Source: Phenylobacterium sp. (GTDB taxonomy: Bacteria > Pseudomonadota > Alphaproteobacteria > Caulobacterales > Caulobacteraceae). Taken from it: 64,000 bases of DNA. The stretch is from NCBI RefSeq assembly GCF_030651185.1, contig NZ_JAUSCJ010000010.1, forward strand, positions 1 to 64,000, read 5' to 3'. Below the pieces are notes generated by a model. It did no database searches and had not been told where the DNA came from. It saw nothing but the letters and a program-made list of their open reading frames with translations. A program made the translations under genes and the position numbers. This document shows, piece after piece, positions 28,978-37,254 of the stretch; position 1 is the first letter of the stretch; the number at the start of each line of letters is the position of its first letter.

Positions 28978-29856
28978 TTAAGCGCTGGCCGCGGTCTTCT
29001 CTTCGGCCGCCGGGAAGAACACTTCCTTGGCGTGGTCGGCCACGTCCTGGGCGGTATAGGGCTTGCCCGGGTTGAAGCCGTCGGTCTGCAGCATCTTGAT
29101 CTCGCGCACCCCGCGCGAGGAGACGCCGAGCACCTTGCCGGTGTGATCGGCGGCGAGATCCGACACCATGTAGAGCACGCCCGGCGCGATGTTCTCCGGC
29201 AGGCTCATGGCGTCCGGCTCCTTGCCCTGGCGGCCCGGCAGGTCCGACGTCATGCGGGTGAAGGCGCCCGGCGCCAGGCCCATGACTCGGATGCCGTACT
29301 TGCGGCCCTCGATGGAGAGCACGCGCATGAAGCCGTAGATGCCGGCCTTGGCCGCCCCGTAGTTGGACTGGCCGAAATTGCCGTAGAGGCCCGAGGTGGA
29401 GCTGGTCATTACGATGGCGCCGGGCTTGCCGTTGTCCTTCATCCACTTCCAGACCGGCATGGTGCAGCAATAGGTGCCCTTCAGGTGGACCTTCACCACC
29501 AGGTCCCAATCGGCCTCGGTGGTGTTGGCGAAGGTCTTGTCGCGCAGGATGCCGGCGTTGCAGACCAGGATGTCGATCTGGCCGTAGTTATCCAGCGCGG
29601 TCTTGGCGATGTTCTCGCCGCCTTCCATGGTCGAGACGTCGTCGCCGTTGGCCACGGCCTTGCCGCCCGCCGCGATGATCTCGTCCACCACCTTCTGAGC
29701 CGCCGCGCTCGTGCCGTTGCCGGAACCGTCGCGGCTGCCGCCCAGGTCGTTCACGACGACGCTGGCGCCTTCCTTGGCGAACAGCTTGGCATAGGCCTCG
29801 CCCAGACCGCCGCCGGCGCCCGTGACAATCGCCACCTTCCCATCAAGAAGTCCCAT
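28978..29856 (-). CDS. SDR-family 3-hydroxyacyl-CoA dehydrogenase-like protein
   Basis: 292 residues. Classical SDR: TGAGGGLGEAYA cofactor motif, NAG in VCNAGILRD, catalytic Ser in MTSSTSG, and Y/K in SNYGAAKAG. The extended NDLGGSRDGSGNGTSAA segment after strand 2 is typical of the dehydrogenase unit of peroxisomal multifunctional enzyme 2 and its bacterial relatives. It therefore probably acts on (3R)-hydroxyacyl-CoA. A matching MaoC-type hydratase is encoded at 53090-53974. The ATG follows an AGGGAGA site. Confidence 0.85.
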   Translation of the reverse strand: MGLLDGKVAIVTGAGGGLGEAYAKLFAKEGASVVVNDLGGSRDGSGNGTSAAAQKVVDEIIAAGGKAVANGDDVSTMEGGENIAKTALDNYGQIDILVCNAGILRDKTFANTTEADWDLVVKVHLKGTYCCTMPVWKWMKDNGKPGAIVMTSSTSGLYGNFGQSNYGAAKAGIYGFMRVLSIEGRKYGIRVMGLAPGAFTRMTSDLPGRQGKEPDAMSLPENIAPGVLYMVSDLAADHTGKVLGVSSRGVREIKMLQTDGFNPGKPYTAQDVADHAKEVFFPAAEEKTAASA

Positions 29857-29979
29857 GGTCGTTCTCCCTATGATTTAATTATTCCGCATCATCGAACCGC
29901 GCTCGCCACCTGACAAGTATTGACCGCCGCCAGGGCAGGGGCGTTCTTGGCGGAAAGAGCCGCCAGGTTGGGGAAACAC

Positions 29980-31701
29980 ATGATCCGCGCACTCGCCGCC
30001 GCCGCGTTCGGCCTGATGGCCACGGCCGCCCTGGCCGACGAACCGGCCGCCCGCATCGCGCCCTCGCTCGCCGCCCACACCGCCGAGTTTGCGCCGGCCA
30101 AGGTCTATGAGCCGGCCCCCGGGGTCTTCTCCGCCGTCGGCTACGGCATCGCCAATTCGATCATGGTGGTGGGCAAGACAGGCGTGGTGATCATCGACAC
30201 CACCGACAGCCTGGAGGAGGCCAGGAAGGTCTGGGCGGAGTTCGCGCCGCGGGCGGGCGGCAAGCCGGTCGTGGCCATCATCTATACCCACAACCACAAC
30301 GACCACATCAACGGCGCCTCGGCCTTCCCGCTGGTCAAGGGCGGCAAGGTGATCGCCCAGGCGACCCTGCTGCGGGAGGCGGCCAAGTGGAACGGCGTCG
30401 CTGCCCCCTCCATCGCGGCCCGGGCGGCGCGCATGTACGGGGTCTTCCTGCCCAAGGGGACGCCGGACGGCTTCGTCAGCGTCGGGATCGGACCCTTCCT
30501 GTCGGCCTTCGGCGGGGGCGGGGCCGGCGGGTTCGTGGCCCCCAACCTGACCTTCGACCAGACGCTCACCCTCAAGCTCGGCGGTGAGCAGTTCGTCCTT
30601 GAGCATGCGCCGGGCGAGACCGAGGACCAGCTGTTCGTCTGGATGCCGGAGCGCCGGGTGCTGTTCCCCGGCGACAACATCTACAAGGCCTTCCCCAACC
30701 TCTACACGATCCGCGGCACCAGCTACCGCGACCCCGTCCAATGGGCGGCCTCCCTGGACCGTATGCGGGCGCTGCGCGCCGAGGTGCTGGTCCCCTCCCA
30801 CACCCGGCCTATCGTCGGCGCCCCGGCGATCGCCGCGACCCTGACCGACTACCGCGACGCGATTTCCTTCACCCACGACCAGACCGTCCGCTGGATGAAC
30901 CAGGGCCTTACGCCGGACGAGATCGTCGAGAAGGTGAAACTTCCGGCCCACCTGGCCGCCAATCCCTTCCTCCTCGAGCATTACGGCACGGTGGAATGGT
31001 CGGTTCGCTCGATCTTCGCCGGCTATATGGGCTGGTTCAGCGGCGACGCCGCCGAGCTGTCCAGGGACGCGCCCGACGCCCGCGCCAAGGAGATCACCGA
31101 CCTGGCCGGCGGCCCCGCCGCCGCCCTGGCCAAGGCGCAGGCCGCCTATGCCGAAGGCCGCTGGAAGTGGGCCGCCGAACTGGCGACCTATGTCCGCCGC
31201 GCCGACCCGTCGCTGAAGGGGGAGGCCGACGCGCTGGAGGTCAAGGCCCTGCGCCAGCTCGGCTTCGACAGCGTCTCCCCGAACGGCCGTAACTACTATC
31301 TCGAACAGGCGGCCGAACTGGCAGGCAAGGCCCCAGGCTGGAAGCAGATCATCGGCGCCCGCCAGGGCGGGGCCCAGGCCGCGGGCCTGCCGGCCAGCGC
31401 CATCGTCGCCACCTTCCCGGTGCGTCTCAACGCGGAGAAGGCCGCCAAGGCCGAGACCGCGCTCGTCCTGCGGCTGGCCGGTGACGGCGACTGGACCATC
31501 CGCGTCCGCTGCGGCGTCGCCGAGACCTCTAAGGGCGCGGCGCCGGATGCCGGTGTGGTGCTGGCCGGGTCCAAGGCCGACCTCGTCGCCGCCATCGCCT
31601 CGCCCGCCGCGATGCAGGGCGCGCTGACCTCGGGCAAGCTGAAGCTGGAAAAGGGCGCCCCCAGCGACCTGGCGGCTGTCCTCGATCTATTCCGGGACTG
31701 A
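29980..31701 (+). CDS. Alkylsulfatase-like metallo-beta-lactamase-fold hydrolase
   Basis: 573 residues from the ATG at 29980, which opens a signal peptide (MIRALAAAAFGLMATAALA). The dinuclear zinc motif HNHNDH is at residues 104-109. A second half with an ANPFLLEHYGTVEWSVRSIFAGYMGWF segment and a C-terminal SCP2-like domain match the SdsA1-type alkylsulfatases. It would cleave sulfate esters in the periplasm, though lactamase-like thiolesterase activity cannot be excluded. Its last 15 bases overlap the end of the convergent gene. Confidence 0.85.
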   Translation: MIRALAAAAFGLMATAALADEPAARIAPSLAAHTAEFAPAKVYEPAPGVFSAVGYGIANSIMVVGKTGVVIIDTTDSLEEARKVWAEFAPRAGGKPVVAIIYTHNHNDHINGASAFPLVKGGKVIAQATLLREAAKWNGVAAPSIAARAARMYGVFLPKGTPDGFVSVGIGPFLSAFGGGGAGGFVAPNLTFDQTLTLKLGGEQFVLEHAPGETEDQLFVWMPERRVLFPGDNIYKAFPNLYTIRGTSYRDPVQWAASLDRMRALRAEVLVPSHTRPIVGAPAIAATLTDYRDAISFTHDQTVRWMNQGLTPDEIVEKVKLPAHLAANPFLLEHYGTVEWSVRSIFAGYMGWFSGDAAELSRDAPDARAKEITDLAGGPAAALAKAQAAYAEGRWKWAAELATYVRRADPSLKGEADALEVKALRQLGFDSVSPNGRNYYLEQAAELAGKAPGWKQIIGARQGGAQAAGLPASAIVATFPVRLNAEKAAKAETALVLRLAGDGDWTIRVRCGVAETSKGAAPDAGVVLAGSKADLVAAIASPAAMQGALTSGKLKLEKGAPSDLAAVLDLFRD

Positions 31702-32121
31702 GATCCGGCTGTAGGTCCAGTGTTCGGCGCGCAGCTTGCCTGCGACCACGCCCTCGATCCCGGCGCAGAGGTTGGCGCCGCAGCGGCGGTACATGATCCG
31801 CTGCGGGAAATCGTGGGCCTTGTTCTCGAACACCGCGCTGCCCGGATCGCTGGCGATCGCCACGAAGGGCGTCGGCGGCTGGCCGTCGACATAGGCGGTG
31901 AAGGTCGTCCCTGCCGGCTCCGCGGTAATGGTCATGAACTCCGACCGCCCCGGCTTGCCTGGCCGATTGGTCTGGCCGGCCCCGGACATAGTTCCTCCCA
32001 GGGGCGCGAGCCAGGTTTCCCGCGTGATGGTCCCGTCCTGCTCGTGGGTCCAGGATCCGGCCATCCAGGCCAGGTCGGCGGGCGCGGCGATCACGGCGGC
32101 GGCCAGCATGGCCAGGATCAT
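31687..32121 (-). CDS. Exported DUF6265-like protein
   Basis: 144 residues with a short signal sequence (MILAMLAAAVIAAPA). The body (LAWMAGSWTHEQDG..ETWLAPLGGTMSGAGQT..) matches the DUF6265 type, small lipocalin-like beta-barrels of unknown function. Two late cysteines (RRCGANLCAG) may form a disulfide. Its ATG overlaps the tadA stop (ATGA), so it is translated after tadA. Its 3' end overlaps the alkylsulfatase-like gene on the other strand. Confidence 0.75.
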   Translation of the reverse strand: MILAMLAAAVIAAPADLAWMAGSWTHEQDGTITRETWLAPLGGTMSGAGQTNRPGKPGRSEFMTITAEPAGTTFTAYVDGQPPTPFVAIASDPGSAVFENKAHDFPQRIMYRRCGANLCAGIEGVVAGKLRAEHWTYSRISVPE

Positions 32122-32570
32122 GTCGTCTCTCCTTTTTTACGCCGCGCCTTGAAGAACCCCTTCAGCATCGCCGAGCTCTCGTCGGCCAGCACGCCGCCCA
32201 CCACTTCCGGCCGCCAGTGGCAGGTGGGCTGTTCGAAAAAGCGCGGGCCATGGACCACCGCCCCGCCCTTGGCGTCCTCGGCCCCGAACACCACCCGGCC
32301 GATCCGCGCGTGGCTGATGGCCCCGGCGCACATGGCGCAGGGCTCCAGCGTCACCACCAGGGTCAGGCCGGTCAGCCGGTAGTTGCCGAGCTTTTGCGCC
32401 GCCGCCCGCAGCGCCACGATCTCGGCGTGGGCGGTGGGATCGTGGCTGCCGATGGGCTGGTTGGCGCCCGTCGCGATCACCTCGCCGGTGGCCGGATCGA
32501 CCACGACGGCGCCCACCGGGGTTTCGCCCCGGTCGGCTGCGGCTTGCGCCGCTTCGAGCGCGATGCGCAT
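32118..32570 (-). CDS. tadA: tRNA-specific adenosine deaminase
   Basis: 150 residues. It deaminates A34 of tRNA-Arg(ACG) to inosine. Zinc and catalytic residues are in place: HAE (H48, E50) and PCAMC (C78, C81), with the C-terminal FFKARR helix. The frame is open far upstream as a shadow of rluB, but the family start is the ATG at 32570. Only 12 bp separate it from the divergent rluB start, so the two promoters must overlap or lie inside each other's gene. Confidence 0.95.
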   Translation of the reverse strand: MRIALEAAQAAADRGETPVGAVVVDPATGEVIATGANQPIGSHDPTAHAEIVALRAAAQKLGNYRLTGLTLVVTLEPCAMCAGAISHARIGRVVFGAEDAKGGAVVHGPRFFEQPTCHWRPEVVGGVLADESSAMLKGFFKARRKKGETT

Positions 32571-32582
32571 GGTGCGAAGATC

Positions 32583-34172
32583 ATGGTCCACGATCCCCAA
32601 GACACCCAGGACGACCCCGCAGGTCAAGGCGGCGAACGCATCGCCAAGGCGATGGCGAGGGCCGGCGTGGCCTCGCGACGCGAGGTCGAGCGGCTGATCG
32701 AGGCCGGCCGCGTCTTCGTCAACGGCGAGCGCGTGACGACGCCGGCCACCAAGGTCGAGGCCGACGACGTGCTCACCGTCGACGGCGCGCTCGTTCAGGC
32801 CGCCGAGCCCGCCCGCCTGTTCCGCTATCACAAGCCTGTCGGCCTGGTGACCACCCACAAGGACACCCAGGAACGCCCCACGGTGTTTGACGCCCTGCCC
32901 AAGGCCCTGCCGCGGCTGATCTCGGTGGGCCGCCTCGACCTCAATTCCGAGGGCCTGCTGCTGCTGACCAATGACGGCGGCCTGGCCCGGGCGCTTGAGC
33001 TGCCCTCCAGCGCCATCGTGCGCCGCTACCGGGCCCGCGCCCGGGGCCGCGTCACCCAGGAAAAGCTCGACAGCCTGAAGGACGGCATCACCGTCGAGGG
33101 CGTCAGCTACGGCGCCATCGAGGCCCATCTCGACAAGGCCAAGGAAGGCGCCCAGGGCGCCAACGTCTGGATCACCGTCACCCTGGCCGAGGGCAAGAAC
33201 CGCGAAGTCCGCCGCGTGCTGGAGGCCCTGGGCCTCACCGTCAACCGCCTGATCCGCATGTCCTATGGGCCGCTGGCCCTGGGAACCCTGGCCGTCGGCG
33301 AGATCGAGGAGGTGGGGCCGCGCGTCGTCCGCGAGCAATTCGCCGACCATATCGCGCCGGGAAACCTGCCCACCGGCGATCGCGCCCAGTTCTCCAAGCC
33401 CATCGCCACCCACGCCGGCGGCGACGTTCAGCGCCGGGGCCGCACCGCGCCGGGCGCAGGCCACCACACCGGGCCTGACGACGGCATGCCCGCCAAGCCG
33501 AAGACGGTCTACAAGGCCGGCTGGGCCAAGCCCACGATCACCCCCAGCCCGCACCCCAAGCGAAAGGCCAAGCCGAAGCCGGCCGGTCCCGTCGCCCAGG
33601 TCCGGCCCACCGCGATCCCCGCCCGGGCCCCCCGGTCCGACGCGCGCCTGGCCGCCCAGCGCGCGCCGGCCGAGCCCCGCGCGCCGAGTCCGGACGCCCC
33701 TCGGTCGGCGGCTCCGCGTGCGGAACGTTCCAGTAGCCCCCGACCGGACGCCCCGCGTCCGCAAGGCGCGCGCCCCGCCCAGGCCGAGGCCCGCCCTCCG
33801 CGACGCGACGCCCCGTCGCCCACGACGCCGCGTACGGATCGCGGGCCGCGCGCCGATGCGCCGCGATCGGGCCCACGCCCCAATGGCGCGAAGCGGGATG
33901 CTGTTCCCAAGCGCAAGGAAGGCCCCAAGGCCGACTCGCGCCGTCCCGACCGCTTCAAGGGTCCGCGGCCGGACGGCGGCAAGACGCACGACGCCCGGCC
34001 CGCCGCCCAGGACGCGCCGCGCGACGTCAAGCCCAAGCGTTCCGGATCTCCGCCGGCGGACGGGCGGCCTTCAGGCCCGCGCGCGCCCAGTCGATCGGGA
34101 TCACGGCCGCCAAGCTCGCTCGCGCGTCCGCCAGGCCCTGCGCCAAAGGGCGGTCCCAAGCGGCGCGGATAG
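32583..34172 (+). CDS. rluB: 23S rRNA pseudouridine synthase RluB-type, with a long basic tail
   Basis: 529 residues. An S4 RNA-binding domain (about 18-65) is followed by the RsuA-family catalytic domain with GRLDLNSEGLLLLTNDG (catalytic D119) and the NREVRRVLEALG motif. It isomerises a uridine in 23S rRNA. From about residue 290 the protein turns into a tail of some 240 residues made of Arg, Pro, Ala, Asp and Lys in RPDAPR-like repeats. The tail should be disordered, strongly basic and RNA-binding. It is divergent from tadA. Confidence 0.9.
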   Translation: MVHDPQDTQDDPAGQGGERIAKAMARAGVASRREVERLIEAGRVFVNGERVTTPATKVEADDVLTVDGALVQAAEPARLFRYHKPVGLVTTHKDTQERPTVFDALPKALPRLISVGRLDLNSEGLLLLTNDGGLARALELPSSAIVRRYRARARGRVTQEKLDSLKDGITVEGVSYGAIEAHLDKAKEGAQGANVWITVTLAEGKNREVRRVLEALGLTVNRLIRMSYGPLALGTLAVGEIEEVGPRVVREQFADHIAPGNLPTGDRAQFSKPIATHAGGDVQRRGRTAPGAGHHTGPDDGMPAKPKTVYKAGWAKPTITPSPHPKRKAKPKPAGPVAQVRPTAIPARAPRSDARLAAQRAPAEPRAPSPDAPRSAAPRAERSSSPRPDAPRPQGARPAQAEARPPRRDAPSPTTPRTDRGPRADAPRSGPRPNGAKRDAVPKRKEGPKADSRRPDRFKGPRPDGGKTHDARPAAQDAPRDVKPKRSGSPPADGRPSGPRAPSRSGSRPPSSLARPPGPAPKGGPKRRG

Positions 34173-34255
34173 GCCGCTCGGCGCCCCCATCGCGCCCCGG
34201 CGTTCCGCCCCCGCTTCGCCAACGCTCTAGTTCCACCTGAGACACTGGTATCCCC

Positions 34256-34837
34256 ATGCGCATCGTTTCCGGCGACTTCCGCGGCAAGGCGATCGTCACC
34301 CCGGCCGGCGAGGCCACCCGCCCCACCAGCGACCGCGCCCGTCAGGCGGTGTTCAACATCCTGGAGCATGCCGCCTGGTCCAAGGGTCTGCGGGAGCTGC
34401 GCGTCATCGACCTGTTCGCGGGCTCCGGGGCGCTGGGTTTCGAGGCCCTCTCACGCGGCGCTGCCTTCTGCCTGTTCGTGGAGACCGACGAGGCCGCCCG
34501 CGGTGCGATCCGCGAGAACGTCGATGCGATGGGCCTGTTCGGGAAAACCCGCGTCCACCGCCGCTCGGCCACCGACCTTGGCCAACGTCCCGGCGCCGAC
34601 GGCCCGGCCTTCGACCTCGCCTTCCTCGATCCGCCCTACGCCAAGGGTCTGGGCGAGGTGGCGCTGGCCAAGCTGCGCGACGGCGGCTGGCTGGCGCCCG
34701 AGGCCCTGATCGTCTTCGAGCGCGGCTCGGCCGAGCCGGCCTTCAGCGTCGAGGGCTTCGAGGTGCTGGACGCGCGCGACTACGGCGCCGCGCGCGTCCA
34801 CTTCCTTCGGTTGGTGGGGCTACCAGCCGCGGACTGA
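34256..34837 (+). CDS. rsmD: 16S rRNA (guanine(966)-N(2))-methyltransferase
   Basis: 193 residues. The SAM-binding motif [18 protein letters not shown] starts near residue 51, and the catalytic DPPY of N6/N2-amino methyltransferases is at 125-128. The N-terminal [29 protein letters not shown] is the RsmD signature. It follows rluB after 83 bp, a common rRNA-modification pair. The last 18 bases overlap the convergent yjhX end. Confidence 0.95.
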   Translation: MRIVSGDFRGKAIVTPAGEATRPTSDRARQAVFNILEHAAWSKGLRELRVIDLFAGSGALGFEALSRGAAFCLFVETDEAARGAIRENVDAMGLFGKTRVHRRSATDLGQRPGADGPAFDLAFLDPPYAKGLGEVALAKLRDGGWLAPEALIVFERGSAEPAFSVEGFEVLDARDYGAARVHFLRLVGLPAAD

Positions 34838-35095
34838 GGTCCGGTTGTCGAGCTGGGCCCGCAGGTTCACCAGGCCGTCGCGGGTCACCCGATAGGGCTG
34901 GCCGCCCCGGCTGGCGATCAGTCGCTTCTTCTTCAGGCTCTTGAAGACGGCGAGGTCGCAGTCGGCCAGCCGCCAGCCGTCACGGCTGATGCAGGTGGCT
35001 TCAACGATGCCGCCTCGGGGATCGCGTTCAAGGATGATCTGGCCGCCTTGGGCCAGGGCGTGCAGCGTGCGTTGCTGCGCTTTGGAAATGTTCAA
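34820..35095 (-). CDS. yjhX: YjhX-family (UPF0386) protein
   Basis: 91 residues, family length. The start reads [25 protein letters not shown] as in YjhX, which requires the TTG at 35095; no better start exists and the ribosome-binding site is weak. It is a winged-helix-like small protein; E. coli YjhX has been called a toxin paired with the acetyltransferase YjhQ. No yjhQ lies next to it here, so it is an orphan and a toxin role is doubtful. Confidence 0.85.
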   Translation of the reverse strand: MNISKAQQRTLHALAQGGQIILERDPRGGIVEATCISRDGWRLADCDLAVFKSLKKKRLIASRGGQPYRVTRDGLVNLRAQLDNRTSVRGW

Positions 35096-35470
35096 GGGAC
35101 TGTCCGGAACTGATCATAACAAGGCGCGCCCGCGCGCTGGCGCGGACGGCGAAGGGCCATGAGCCGATCAGAAGTCTAGGAACCTCGGTCGGCGGTTAGG
35201 CCCGGGTCCCGAACACAGTCTCCGACATGATCTCCCCTTGGGTTGAGAGGGCCCATCCTAGACACCGCGCAGCCCGCGGCAACAGCCAAGGCTGTGACCA
35301 TCCGAAGTCAGTCTATGCCTGAAAATACTCGGGATCGACGCCGCGTGACGGATACATGACAGATATAAGACGATGATATCGAGTTCTGCTAAAGTATAAC
35401 CACATTCAGATTCACCTCCCGTTAGTTCAGGCGACCTAGGACTTCGCTACCCCCAGTACTGAGGTCTTGC
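35096..35470. other. Divergent intergenic region, 375 bp, AT-richer than its surroundings
   Basis: The part from about 35330 to 35420 is markedly AT-richer than the window average and includes AAAGTATAACC (about 35392-35402), a possible -10 for the kinase gene. On the minus strand it carries a short ORF with a strong ribosome-binding site (listed separately). A GC-rich hairpin CGCGCC / GGCGCG (about 35127-35146) lies between that ORF and yjhX. Confidence 0.45.
35196..35228 (-). CDS. Putative 10-residue leader peptide upstream of yjhX
   Basis: ATG at 35228, ten codons (MSETVFGTRA), TAA at 35196-35198. A near-ideal ribosome-binding site, AAGGGGAGA, precedes the ATG, far stronger than that of yjhX itself. 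The ORF ends 100 bases before yjhX on the same strand, and a GC-rich hairpin follows it. It looks like a leader peptide or independent small ORF, but I know no family with this sequence. Confidence 0.4.
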   Translation of the reverse strand: MSETVFGTRA

Positions 35471-37075
35471 ATGTCCGGCGTCCTCCTCGACCTTGCCCAG
35501 CGTTCCTTTCCCATCGCCCCGGAAACGCCCGGCGCCCTGATCTACGAGCGGTTCGAGGCCGAGCCCGATACGCTCGCCATCGCGGTGGTAGGCGCCGATG
35601 GCGCGCCGGTGGGTCTGGTGGAGCGCACCGCCTTCTTCCTGGCCATGGCCGGCCAGTTCGGCCGCGCCCTCTATGCGGGCCGTCCGATCTCCCTGCTGAT
35701 GAATCCCGAGCCCCTGGTGGTGGAGGGCGACGTGGACGTGGCGGCCTTCTGCGGCGAGGCCCTGGCCGAGCGAGCCTCGGAACTGCTGCGGGGCTTCATC
35801 GTCACCCAGGGGGGACTCTATGCCGGCGTGGGCAGCGCGCTCTCCCTGCTCCAGGCCACCAACGCCGCCAGCCGCGCCCACGCCGACGAGATGACCACCC
35901 TGGCCGCCGCCACGGACCGGGCCCGGATCGAGGCCCAGGCGGCGCTGACCGCCAAGTCACAGTTCCTGGCGGTGATGAGCCACGAGATCCGAACGCCCCT
36001 GAACGGCGTTCTGGCCATCGCCGACATCCTGGCGCGCAAGCTGGTTCAGCCCGACCTCATCCCCTATGTCCGCGGCATCCAGGACTCCGGCGAGACCCTG
36101 CTGCGCCTTCTCACCGACGCGCTGGACCTGTCGCGCGCCGACGCGGGCCGCCTGGAGCTCAACGAGGACAGCTTCGCCCTCGGACGTCTCACCGGCGACC
36201 TGGCCACCCTCTGGGGCGCCCGGGCCGAGCTCAAGGGCCTGACCCTCGCCGTGGCCTATGACGGCCCCGCCGACCAATGGGCGCTGGGGGACGAGATCCG
36301 CATCAAGCAGGTGTTCAACAACCTGATCGGCAACGCGCTGAAGTTCACGGAGACCGGTGGCGTCGAGGTCGCGCTCCGGGTCCGCCGCGACGGCGTCCAC
36401 CTGGCGGTGGAGGGCGAGGTCTCCGACACCGGCACGGGCGTGCCAGAGGACCGGCTGGCCAGCATCTTCCAGCCCTTCAGCCAGACCGAGCAGGGCCTGA
36501 AACAGGGCGGGGCAGGCCTGGGCCTCTCCATCTGCCGCGAGCTGGTGGCCCAGATGGGCGGGACCCTGGGCGCCGCGCGCAACGCCGCCGGCGGCCTGGA
36601 CCTCACCTTCGCCATCCCCCTCTTCGCCTTGCCCGCCCCCTGCGAGATCGCCCTGGCGCAGGAGGCCGAGGTGATGGCCGATAGCGGCCTGCATATCCTG
36701 ATCGCCGACGACAACGCCACCAACCGGCTGGTGGCCGAGACTCTTTGCGACATGTTCGGGGCGACGACCGAAAGCGTCGAGGATGGGCTGCAGGCCGTGG
36801 CCGCCGCTGAGGATGGGCGCTTTGACCTGATCCTGATGGACATCCGCATGCCCAACCTTGACGGTGTCGCGGCCACCCGCCGCATCCGCGCCCTTGCCGG
36901 CCCGGCGGGCCAGGTTCCGATCCTGGCGCTCACCGCCAACGCCGATCCCTGGGACGCCGCCAGCTACCTCGCCCAGGGCATGAACGGGGTCGTGGAGAAA
37001 CCCATCAAGCCGGAACGCCTGATGACCGCCATCAACCAGGCCCTGGACACCGATCGACGCGCCGTTGCGGCCTGA
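35471..37075 (+). CDS. Cytosolic hybrid histidine kinase with an N-terminal CBS-like sensor segment
   Basis: 534 residues, no membrane helix. The first 130 residues (LAIAVVGADGAPVGLVERTAFFLAMAGQFGRALYAGRPI) resemble the degenerate CBS-type domain found at the front of some EAL/GGDEF proteins. HisKA follows with H171 in [12 protein letters not shown], then HATPase (NALKF, GTGV, GAGLGLSI) and a receiver with LMDIRMPNLDG and EKPIKP. It is an orphan hybrid kinase, convergent with the PAS/GAF kinase across a repeat. Confidence 0.88.
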   Translation: MSGVLLDLAQRSFPIAPETPGALIYERFEAEPDTLAIAVVGADGAPVGLVERTAFFLAMAGQFGRALYAGRPISLLMNPEPLVVEGDVDVAAFCGEALAERASELLRGFIVTQGGLYAGVGSALSLLQATNAASRAHADEMTTLAAATDRARIEAQAALTAKSQFLAVMSHEIRTPLNGVLAIADILARKLVQPDLIPYVRGIQDSGETLLRLLTDALDLSRADAGRLELNEDSFALGRLTGDLATLWGARAELKGLTLAVAYDGPADQWALGDEIRIKQVFNNLIGNALKFTETGGVEVALRVRRDGVHLAVEGEVSDTGTGVPEDRLASIFQPFSQTEQGLKQGGAGLGLSICRELVAQMGGTLGAARNAAGGLDLTFAIPLFALPAPCEIALAQEAEVMADSGLHILIADDNATNRLVAETLCDMFGATTESVEDGLQAVAAAEDGRFDLILMDIRMPNLDGVAATRRIRALAGPAGQVPILALTANADPWDAASYLAQGMNGVVEKPIKPERLMTAINQALDTDRRAVAA

Positions 37076-37117
37076 GGGCTTGCTGACGTTTGCGGCGCGG
37101 GAACTCAGCTAACAAGA

Positions 37118-37222
37118 ACCCTCACCCTACCCTCTCCCGCAAGCAGGAGAGGGGATTCGCCCAAGACCTCTGAGACAATCCCTCCTCGCCCGTCGGCGCA
37201 GGGGGAGAGGGCAGGGCGAAGG
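37118..37222. repeat. Inverted repeat element between convergent histidine kinases
   Basis: CCCTCACCCTACCCTCTCCCGC at the left and GGGGGAGAGGGCAGGGCGAAGGGG at the right form imperfect arms. An inner hairpin, CTCTCCCGCAAGCAGGAGAG, is also visible. It is related to the arms of the elements at 3359-3518 and 50002-50163. No gene is seen in this gap. Confidence 0.65.
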
Positions 37223-37254
37223 GGCCCTTCGCGCATCGAAGGGTCTTTCTGTTG

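Noticed and set aside
32571..33989. N-terminal extension of the tadA frame to more than 600 codons
   Set aside because: The extra part lies opposite rluB and has mirror-frame composition. TadA family proteins begin at the ATG at 32570.
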